Positions 39,543 through 45,314 of a stretch of 45,314 nucleotides of DNA are shown one piece after another. Location: positions 1-45,314 of the forward strand of contig CALANW010000020.1 in the NCBI GenBank assembly GCA_937926145.1, written 5' to 3'. The notes below the pieces were generated by a model. The model searched no databases, was not told the origin of the DNA, and saw only the letters and a program-made list of their open reading frames with translations. This DNA is from an uncultured Ruminococcus sp. Lineage in GTDB: Bacteria > Bacillota > Clostridia > Oscillospirales > Ruminococcaceae. The position numbers and the translations under genes were made by a program. The first letter of the stretch is position 1. Every line of letters begins with the position of its first letter.

Positions 39543-40778
39543 TTAAAGAGCAGCGTAAGAACCAGTCTTTGTGCCGTCTTCGTTTTCTGTGATAACGATC
39601 TCCATAGCCTTAGGATCCTTTGTAGGCTCACCGTCAGCAGACCATGTGATCGTACCTGTAACACCCTCAACTGTGATCTCTGTCATAGCAGTCTTAAGAG
39701 CGTCGCAGAGGTCGGAAGCGGAAATAGAAGCATCTGTGATGCCAGCCTTTTCCATAGCAGCCTTTACAGCGTAAACTGCATCGTAGCCGTCAGCAGCGAA
39801 CTGGATCGGAACTTCGTTGTTGTAAGCAGCCTTGTAAGCTGTTGTGAAAGCAACTGTCTTTTCGTCCTTTGCGTCAGCAGCGAAAGGAGTAAGGAGCATT
39901 ACGCCCTCAGCAATTGCAACATCGTCGCCGAGCTGATCGATAAGTCCGTCAAGACCGTCGCAGCCGAAGTACTTAACTGCAAGACCAGCCTTAGAAGCCT
40001 GCTGGAGGATAAGAGCTGCTTCCTGATAGTAGATAGGGAGGAAGAGAAGCTCTGCACCGGATTCCTGAACCTTCTGGATCTGTACGGAGAAGTCAGTCTT
40101 GGAGTCGGAAGTGAATGCTTCTGCAGCAACTACATCGATGTTCTGATTAGCAGCTTCTGCAGCGAACTTTTCGTAAATACCTGTTGAATAAACGTCGGAG
40201 CTGTCGTAAATTACAGCGACCTTGGAAGCAAGTCCGTTCTGAGCGATATACTGTGCGGAAGCAACACCCTGGTTAGGATCGTTGAAGCAGATACGGAATG
40301 CATTGTCGTTTGCAACGCAGTCAACAGCAGAACCGGAAGGTGTGAGCTGGAACATATTGTCCTTAACTGTTTCAGCGGCAACAGCGATGCAGGGGTTGGA
40401 TGTAACTGTACCGATAAGGAGCTTCATATCCTTATCCTTAAGTGTGTTGTAAGCATTTACAGCCTTTTCTTCGTTATGCTCATCGTCCTGGAAGTTGAGC
40501 TCAAGCTTGATGCCGTTTACGCCGCCTGCTGCGTTGATCTCGTCAATAGCAAGCTGGATACCGTTCTTTACAGCGTTTCCGTAAACTGCAGCGCCGCCTG
40601 TTACAGGGCCGATACCGCCGATAACGAGTGTGCCTGTGAAGTCGCCGGAATCAGCAGTGCTTGCAGCGTCAGCTGTGCTGTTGTCGGTTGTTGTATCCTT
40701 GCTTGAACAGCCTGCAAGGAAGGCTACTGTCATGCAAGCAGCAAGGCTGAATGCAAGAATTTTCTTGGAAAATTTCAT
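39543..40778 (-). CDS. livK: Branched-chain amino-acid-binding lipoprotein LivK
   Basis: A 411-residue substrate-binding lipoprotein. The signal peptide ends in the lipobox LAGC (Cys24), followed by a Ser/Asp/Thr linker. The periplasmic-binding-protein fold type I shows VIGGIGPVTGGAAVYGNAVKNGIQLAIDEINAAGG, the KLIGT and PLIYSPAAT-like segments, and AADGYDAVYAVKAAM. I choose ATG 40778, with AAAAGGGAG upstream; the in-frame upstream extension has no ribosome binding site and lies in the leader. Codon use is biased, as in a very highly expressed gene. It is the first gene of the liv operon. Specificity for Leu/Ile/Val is the family norm but related proteins bind other amino acids. Confidence 0.92.
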   Translation of the reverse strand: MKFSKKILAFSLAACMTVAFLAGCSSKDTTTDNSTADAASTADSGDFTGTLVIGGIGPVTGGAAVYGNAVKNGIQLAIDEINAAGGVNGIKLELNFQDDEHNEEKAVNAYNTLKDKDMKLLIGTVTSNPCIAVAAETVKDNMFQLTPSGSAVDCVANDNAFRICFNDPNQGVASAQYIAQNGLASKVAVIYDSSDVYSTGIYEKFAAEAANQNIDVVAAEAFTSDSKTDFSVQIQKVQESGAELLFLPIYYQEAALILQQASKAGLAVKYFGCDGLDGLIDQLGDDVAIAEGVMLLTPFAADAKDEKTVAFTTAYKAAYNNEVPIQFAADGYDAVYAVKAAMEKAGITDASISASDLCDALKTAMTEITVEGVTGTITWSADGEPTKDPKAMEIVITENEDGTKTGSYAAL

Positions 40779-41049
40779 AATAAACTCCCTTTTCTCCGCC
40801 ATATTTGATGTGTTATGCAAAGCCGCGCGGCGGTATGCGGCAAGGAGCGAGGGTCACTTAATTCAATTTTTCCCCGTTTCCTTTTACACTATATAAATGA
40901 TACCTTTTTAAACCGCAAAAGTCAAGGTAAAAACAAGATGAAATTAACATATCATTTTGACGATATTTAGGCATTTTTAACATAAAAAGTGTGATTTATT
41001 GCTTGAAAAGGTCAATTGATGAATAATCATTAAACAAAACTTGCAGAAA
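40779..41049. other. livK leader and upstream gap
   Basis: This gap holds the livK promoter and a leader of about 110 nt with a GC-rich patch (CCGCCGCGCGGC near 40825-40836). From 40926 to 41049 the DNA is AT-rich and I see no gene or terminator. Confidence 0.5.
40897..40925 (-). promoter_or_regulatory. Sigma-A-type promoter for the liv operon
   Basis: On the minus strand, TTGACT (40925-40920) and TATCAT (40902-40897) are 17 bp apart, about 120 nt before livK. Confidence 0.65.
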
Positions 41050-42003
41050 TCAGTTGTTCGTGTACATCTTTCTGACGATATCCTCTGTTTTCTTGCCGTA
41101 AATTGAAAAACCGAGCTCTTTTTCTTTCGTTGGGAGGAATGTGTACCAGTCCCACCAGAAGAAACCGCAGAACCAATCCTCGTTCCACATAGTTTTCATA
41201 GCGGATTCGTAGAAATTCGCCTGCTCGTCCTCATCGTAGGGGAGGTCGGGGTGTGTGAAGTCCCACGGCATTGATGAACAGCCGCTCGCGCTTCGGCAGC
41301 CTATCTCCATAAATATTATCCTCTTGCCAAGCTCGGCGGAAAGTGCCGCAAGGTCTTTCTTGTGATATTCCCAAGCCTTGCACATATCTTCGAGCGAAGC
41401 TCCTGCGCCGTTTGAAACGGGGTAATAAGCCGAAGTTCCGATATAATCAACAGCATCGAACCACTTGATGTTGCGTTCCTTGCCGTGATTTGCGTTGTAA
41501 ACGAGTTCGCCGTGGTAGACCTTGCGAACCTGTGCGATGAGCGCGCGCCAGTGTTCTTCCTTGCGTTCCGTTCCGAGCATTTCACAGCCTATGCAAAGCA
41601 TCTCGCAGCCCGTGTCTTCGGCAATTTCGGCATAGTGGCATATAAACGCCGTGTAGCAGGAGAACCATTCTTTCCAGTAGTCAACATCGCCCCAGTCAGC
41701 CTCGGGAAAGCCGATGTTTGCTCTCCAAGTTCCGTCAGCGCAGTTGAGGATAGGTTTAAGGCATATCTTCTGACCGAGAGATCTGAGTTTGTTTATAGCA
41801 AAAGTCAGTTCCTTGTCGGTCGAGTGCTTTCGGTAGTCGAAGCTGAACTTTGTCGAGTAAAAATGATCCTGCTCGATAGTCATTGCAAGGCATACCCAGT
41901 TCGTGCCGAGCGATGCAAGCTTTTCCATTGATTCAATGGCGCGTGGGTCGGTGAGCATACCCTTTCGTGCGTCAAATCCGTAAGTAAATCCTTTTATCTC
42001 CAT
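41050..42003 (-). CDS. GH113-family beta-mannanase-like enzyme, cytoplasmic
   Basis: A 317-residue TIM-barrel enzyme resembling GH113 beta-1,4-mannanases in length and layout. It has no signal peptide, so it should act on imported oligosaccharides. The predicted acid/base is E141 in IGCEMLG and the nucleophile E233 in IFMEIGCRS; KPILNCADGTWRANI and GFFWWDWYTF line the expected substrate cleft. AAGGAAT precedes ATG 42003, 13 bp after queH, so it seems to be the last gene of the feo transcript, an odd partner for iron uptake. Activity on mannan-type substrate is family inference; other beta-linkages are possible. Confidence 0.78.
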   Translation of the reverse strand: MEIKGFTYGFDARKGMLTDPRAIESMEKLASLGTNWVCLAMTIEQDHFYSTKFSFDYRKHSTDKELTFAINKLRSLGQKICLKPILNCADGTWRANIGFPEADWGDVDYWKEWFSCYTAFICHYAEIAEDTGCEMLCIGCEMLGTERKEEHWRALIAQVRKVYHGELVYNANHGKERNIKWFDAVDYIGTSAYYPVSNGAGASLEDMCKAWEYHKKDLAALSAELGKRIIFMEIGCRSASGCSSMPWDFTHPDLPYDEDEQANFYESAMKTMWNEDWFCGFFWWDWYTFLPTKEKELGFSIYGKKTEDIVRKMYTNN

Positions 42004-42016
42004 AGTTTTATTCCTT

Positions 42017-42655
42017 TCATTCCTTGTTTTTCATTGCTTCCTCGCGTTCTTTCATCGAGAAAACACAGCCGCAGTAGTTCTGACGGTACATTCCAAAGCT
42101 TTCCGAAAGCTCCGTCGAGCGTTTGTAGCCGTTCTTTTTCTTGAAATCTGATGTAAGATATCGAACGCCGTATTTCTGAGCAAGTGCTTCGCCTATTTCG
42201 TTGAGCCAGTCAGCATTTTTGTACGGACTTATCGAAAGCGTTGTCGTGAAAAAGTCGAACCCGCGCTCCTTGGCGAGCTCAGCCGTCTGTTCAAGACGAA
42301 GCTTGTAGCAAGCGTAACAGCGTTCACCGCCCTCTTTGATGTGTTCAAGCCCTTTCACAGCGGCGTAAAATCGCTCGGACTGATAGCCGATCTCGGTAAA
42401 ATCAACGGGATTTTTGAAATTCATAAGCGAAAGCAGACGTTTCTGCTCGGCGCTTCGCTTGTAGAATTCCTCTTCGGGGTAAATATTGGGGTTAAAATAG
42501 AATACCGTTATCGAAAAATAATTTGAGAGATATTCGAGAACGTAGCTTGAACAAGGTGCACAACAGCTTTGAAGAAGAAGCTTCGGCGGAGAATCAGGGT
42601 CTATACTATTTAAAATGTGTTCAAGTTCAAGCTGGTAATTTCGTTTCTGTGCCAT
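42017..42655 (-). CDS. queH: Epoxyqueuosine reductase QueH
   Basis: A 212-residue enzyme of the QueH (DUF208) family that reduces epoxyqueuosine to queuosine in tRNA, replacing QueG in many bacteria. Cluster and active-site cysteines are visible in LLQSCCAPCSSYVLEYL, GGERCYACYKLRLEQT and YRQNYCGCVFS; FTTTLSISPYKN is also typical. QueH carries an iron-sulfur cluster and a second metal in studied members. Its ATG is 2 bp after the stop of the Cys-rich feo-associated gene, whose end supplies the AGAAAGGA ribosome binding site. Confidence 0.92.
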   Translation of the reverse strand: MAQKRNYQLELEHILNSIDPDSPPKLLLQSCCAPCSSYVLEYLSNYFSITVFYFNPNIYPEEEFYKRSAEQKRLLSLMNFKNPVDFTEIGYQSERFYAAVKGLEHIKEGGERCYACYKLRLEQTAELAKERGFDFFTTTLSISPYKNADWLNEIGEALAQKYGVRYLTSDFKKKNGYKRSTELSESFGMYRQNYCGCVFSMKEREEAMKNKE

Positions 42656-42657
42656 TG

Positions 42658-42816
42658 TTATCCTTTCTTGGTTTTATCGCATTTTTGACCGCAGTTTCCC
42701 GAATAGGGACAGCCCGAGCAGCTTTTTCCGTTTTTACTGCTTTTTATCATATAAATCACAGCACAAACTGCTGCGAAACCTATCAGCGCAAGCGCTATCC
42801 AATCGGCAAGACCCAT
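42658..42816 (-). CDS. FeoB-associated Cys-rich membrane protein
   Basis: A 52-residue ORF with AAAGGAG before ATG 42816. One N-terminal membrane helix (LADWIALALIGFAAVCAVIYMI) is followed by a basic cytoplasmic tail with a Cys motif, SCSGCPYSGNCGQKC, typical of the FeoB-associated family (PF12669). Such proteins lie next to feoB in many Firmicutes and may bind or deliver iron at the FeoB pore; their exact role is not established. It follows feoB by 69 bp and precedes queH by 2 bp. Confidence 0.88.
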   Translation of the reverse strand: MGLADWIALALIGFAAVCAVIYMIKSSKNGKSCSGCPYSGNCGQKCDKTKKG

Positions 42817-42885
42817 ATAAACTCCTTTGAAGAAACAGAAAATATCTTAAACCACTGTAAAGTGAAATGCTTTTACAACGCGATT

Positions 42886-44889
42886 TTACGTCAATAAACC
42901 GCCAATATTGTAAACAGCGAATGAAACCACCCAAGCCACGCAGCACTGGAACAAACAGAGTGCAAATGCTGCCCAGCCGCTTCCAAGTTCACGCTTTGCA
43001 GCCGCAATTGCAGCAACGCATGGTGTATAAAGAAGTGTAAAGGCTAAGAAGCTTACAGCTGTAAGCGGCGTGAATACCGTTCCGAGAACTTCGCTGAGGT
43101 TTGAAATATTTGAACCCGTGAGAACGGCAAGAGTTGAAACCACCGATTCCTTTGCCGTGAAGCCTGAAATGAGGGCAGTGGAAACTCTCCAGTCACCGAA
43201 GCCGAGCGGTTTAAGTATCGGAGCTATCAACATTCCTATCGCAGCGAGAATACTGTCCGAACTGTCGGAAACAACGTTGAATTTGAGGTCAAATGTCTGG
43301 AAGAACCATATTATAATAGTCGCAACGAAAATAACGGTGAATGCTTTCTGCAGGAAATCCTTTGCCTTTTCCCACATCAGCATACCAACGCTTTTAGGTG
43401 ACGGCAGACGGTAGTTCGGCAGTTCCATTACGAACGGAACGGGGTTTCCTCTGAACAGTGTTTTGTTCATAATAAGTCCGCAGAGGATACCGACGATTAT
43501 TCCGCCGACATAGAGCGATATCATCACAAGCGCCTTGTACTTAACGAAGAAAGCCTGCGTGAAGACTGCGTAGATAGGCAGCTTCGCACTGCAGCTCATA
43601 AACGGGGTGAGGTATATCGTCATTTTGCGGTCACGCTCGGAGGAGAGCGTTCTTGTTGCCATTATCGCAGGAACGCTGCAGCCGAAGCCTATCAGCATCG
43701 GTACGAATGAACGTCCCGAAAGACCTATCTTTCGCAGAAGCTTATCCATAACGAACGCAACACGCGCCATATATCCGCTGTCTTCGAGCATCGAGAGGAA
43801 GAAGAACAGCACAACGATTATCGGCAGGAAGCTCAGAACGCTGCCAACGCCCGAGAAAATACCGTCGATTATAAGGCTGTGTACAACGGGGTTAAGTCCG
43901 TAAGCCGTCAGAACGGCATCAACAGCGCCCGTTACTTTATCTATGCCAAGGCTCAGAAGATCACTCAAAAATGAGCCGATAACATCGAACGTCAGCCAGA
44001 AGATGAGCAGCATAATAACGATGAAAACGGGGATAGCGAGGTATTTTCCCGTGAGGACTTTGTCTATCTTTACACTTCGTGCGTGTTCCTTGCTTTCGTG
44101 ACATTTTACGACCGTGTCTGCGCAGACTTTTTCTATAAATGTGTATCGCATATCGGCAAGAGCGGCGTTGCGGTCAAGTCCCGTTTCCGATTCCATTTCG
44201 GAAACGCTGTGTTCGATCATATCGCGCTCGTTTTCGTTTATGCGAAGCTTTTCGATTATGTAGGGGTCTTGCTCGACAAGCTTGGTTGCGGCAAAACGCG
44301 GGGAGATGTCCGCAGCGGCGGCGTGGTCTTCAATAAGGTGCGTAACAGCGTGGATACATCTGTGAACCGCGCCGCTGCAAAAGTCTTTCTTTGTCGGGAG
44401 AAGCTTCTTCACGGCGGTTTCGTAAACGGTCTGTATAAGCTCGTCAACGCCCTCATTCTTGGCTGCACTTATCGCAACAACGGGAATTCCGAGGTTTGCC
44501 GAAAGCTTTTCAACATCGATAGTTCCGCCGTTGTTTCGCACTTCGTCCATCATATTCAGCGCAAGTACCGTCGGAATGTTCATTTCGAGAAGCTGGAGCG
44601 TGAGATAAAGGTTTCGCTCGATATTCGTTGCGTCAACGATGTTGATTATCGCATTCGGTTTCTGTTCAATGAGAAAATCACGGGTGACTATTTCTTCGTT
44701 CGTGTAAGGTCTGATCGAATAAATGCCCGGGAGGTCGACAACTTCGCAATCCTTTAATCCGCGAACGCTGCCCGATTTGCTGTCAACGGTAACGCCGGGG
44801 AAGTTTCCAACGTGCTGATTTGAACCCGTGAGCTGGTTGAAAAGCGTGGTCTTTCCGCAGTTCTGGTTTCCTGCAAGTGCAAATATCAT
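42886..44889 (-). CDS. feoB: Ferrous iron transporter FeoB
   Basis: A 667-residue Fe(II) transporter of the inner membrane. The N-terminal GTPase domain has G1 GNQNCGKTT (7-15), the switch region GNFPGVTVD, G3 DLPG and G4 NMMD; a helical GDI-like domain follows (about 170-270). The membrane region has two Gate repeats (GRSFVPMLIGFGCSVPAIMATRT and FTAKESVVSTLAVL), with the pore Cys in GFGCSVPA. Its ATG overlaps the feoA stop by 4 nt. It ends with YNIGGLLT. It takes up ferrous iron under anoxic conditions, in keeping with a gut anaerobe. Confidence 0.96.
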   Translation of the reverse strand: MIFALAGNQNCGKTTLFNQLTGSNQHVGNFPGVTVDSKSGSVRGLKDCEVVDLPGIYSIRPYTNEEIVTRDFLIEQKPNAIINIVDATNIERNLYLTLQLLEMNIPTVLALNMMDEVRNNGGTIDVEKLSANLGIPVVAISAAKNEGVDELIQTVYETAVKKLLPTKKDFCSGAVHRCIHAVTHLIEDHAAAADISPRFAATKLVEQDPYIIEKLRINENERDMIEHSVSEMESETGLDRNAALADMRYTFIEKVCADTVVKCHESKEHARSVKIDKVLTGKYLAIPVFIVIMLLIFWLTFDVIGSFLSDLLSLGIDKVTGAVDAVLTAYGLNPVVHSLIIDGIFSGVGSVLSFLPIIVVLFFFLSMLEDSGYMARVAFVMDKLLRKIGLSGRSFVPMLIGFGCSVPAIMATRTLSSERDRKMTIYLTPFMSCSAKLPIYAVFTQAFFVKYKALVMISLYVGGIIVGILCGLIMNKTLFRGNPVPFVMELPNYRLPSPKSVGMLMWEKAKDFLQKAFTVIFVATIIIWFFQTFDLKFNVVSDSSDSILAAIGMLIAPILKPLGFGDWRVSTALISGFTAKESVVSTLAVLTGSNISNLSEVLGTVFTPLTAVSFLAFTLLYTPCVAAIAAAKRELGSGWAAFALCLFQCCVAWVVSFAVYNIGGLLT

Positions 44890-45134
44890 ACCGATGCCCC
44901 CTTATCATTTGTTTCGGGGATAATATCGATAAGTTTTGCATCGTCAAGGCGTATCGTAAGCTCGTATCCGCGCAGAAAAAGCTCAATTGGGTCGCCCATA
45001 GGAGCAACTTTGCGTATCATTACCTTAGTTTTGGGTATAAGTCCCATATCGAGCAGACGGCAGCGCAAAGCACCGTCGCCCCTTACGGCTGTTATCACCG
45101 CAGTTCCGCCCGTTTCAAGTTCGTTAAGCGTCAT
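44886..45134 (-). CDS. feoA: Ferrous iron transport protein FeoA
   Basis: An 82-residue SH3-like cytoplasmic protein that binds FeoB and supports iron uptake. Typical motifs are TLNELETGGTAVITAV, RLLDMGLIPKTKVMI and DPIELFLRGYELTIRLDDAKLI. AGGAAA lies before ATG 45134. It is the first gene of the feo operon and overlaps feoB by ATGA. Confidence 0.94.
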   Translation of the reverse strand: MTLNELETGGTAVITAVRGDGALRCRLLDMGLIPKTKVMIRKVAPMGDPIELFLRGYELTIRLDDAKLIDIIPETNDKGASV

Positions 45135-45157
45135 AAAATTTCCTCTTTCATAAACAT

Positions 45158-45177
45158 AAGTTAGTTGGCTATAACTT
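45158..45177. promoter_or_regulatory. Inverted repeat in the feo leader
   Basis: AAGTTA (45158-45163) and TAACTT (45172-45177) form a short dyad just downstream of the predicted transcription start. An iron-responsive Fur or DtxR-family repressor would fit this position, but the sequence is not a clear match to a known box. Confidence 0.3.
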
Positions 45178-45191
45178 TTATAAGTAAGCCT

Positions 45192-45220
45192 ATTATAACT
45201 TTTTTCTGCGGTTTTGTCAA
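45192..45220 (-). promoter_or_regulatory. Consensus sigma-A promoter for the feo operon
   Basis: On the minus strand, TTGACA (45220-45215) and TATAAT (45197-45192) match the consensus with a 17-bp spacer. Confidence 0.78.
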
Positions 45221-45285
45221 TCGATTATTATACAAAATCATCGTGCGATTTGCTGTATTATCTAGAGCCTGTTCACATTAAAGTA

Positions 45286-45314
45286 TTGCAATTTTTGTGA
45301 AAACATATTATAAT
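45286..45314 (+). promoter_or_regulatory. Outward promoter at the window edge
   Basis: TTGCAA (45286-45291) and TATAAT (45309-45314) are 17 bp apart and face right, so a divergent gene probably begins outside the window. Confidence 0.55.

Noticed and set aside
44083..44757. Open frame of 224 codons opposite feoB
   Set aside because: Antisense shadow of the FeoB GTPase domain; no start signal or recognisable protein.

Overview
The window looks like chromosome of a fibre-degrading gut Firmicute, most likely a Ruminococcus-type member of the Oscillospiraceae. This is an inference from gene content: secreted and lipid-anchored GH5 glycanases, a GHL10 lipoprotein, a GH113 mannanase-like enzyme, a eukaryote-type NADP isocitrate dehydrogenase, Rex, a Feo system with its small Cys-rich partner, and strong AGGAGG-type ribosome binding sites. 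At least twelve promoters match the vegetative sigma consensus with exactly 17-bp spacers. I see no rRNA operon, prophage, CRISPR array, transposase gene or plasmid gene. Most of the window is core metabolism, with several fold-back elements between genes.

Layout. 1-3.5 kb: a GGDEF/EAL signalling protein convergent with a split TSUP (TauE/SafE) pair. 3.6-6.8 kb: a GHL10 lipoprotein and a secreted Big_2-GH5 glycanase in one operon. 7.0-11.1 kb: a nucleoside-type ABC importer (ATPase plus two permeases) and a GNAT enzyme. 11.1-13.6 kb: malQ, structured intergenic DNA, and a 47-residue Gln/Asn miniprotein. 13.6-17.2 kb: two RCK/TrkA proteins and a long FtsA/PilM-like actin-fold protein. 17.3-18.1 kb: tRNA-Leu(CAA) and cytidine deaminase. 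18.2-23.4 kb: aconitase, a DUF3795-like protein, TraX, isocitrate dehydrogenase and rex, probably one transcript. 23.5-26.2 kb: an unknown lipoprotein gene bracketed by two fold-back elements, then a GH5 lipoprotein whose promoter carries a perfect cre-like site. 26.3-28.4 kb: trmL and a pyridoxal kinase gene, divergent from mnmM. 28.4-32.6 kb: a glucose-family PTS permease, an XRE regulator and glyS. 32.7-35.2 kb: secDF. 35.2-40.9 kb: a complete branched-chain amino-acid (Liv) importer with a cytidylate-kinase-like gene at its end. 41.0-45.2 kb: feoA-feoB-Cys-rich protein-queH-GH113.

How the genes fit together. GHL10, the GH5 enzymes, GH113, MalQ and the PTS permease form a carbohydrate-use theme, with catabolite control suggested at one GH5 promoter. 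Aconitase and isocitrate dehydrogenase make the oxidative TCA branch to 2-oxoglutarate, and the NADH-sensing repressor Rex is encoded at the end of the same unit. Feo supplies iron, and QueH (an iron-sulfur enzyme in its family) follows in the same operon.

The most unusual material is non-coding. Three fold-back elements begin ATACTAA and end TTAGTAT. Their arms differ in sequence but stay self-complementary. One of them sits inside the loop of a rho-independent terminator. A separate fold-back of about 178 bp makes up most of the malQ leader, and a compact three-way-junction sequence lies downstream of malQ.
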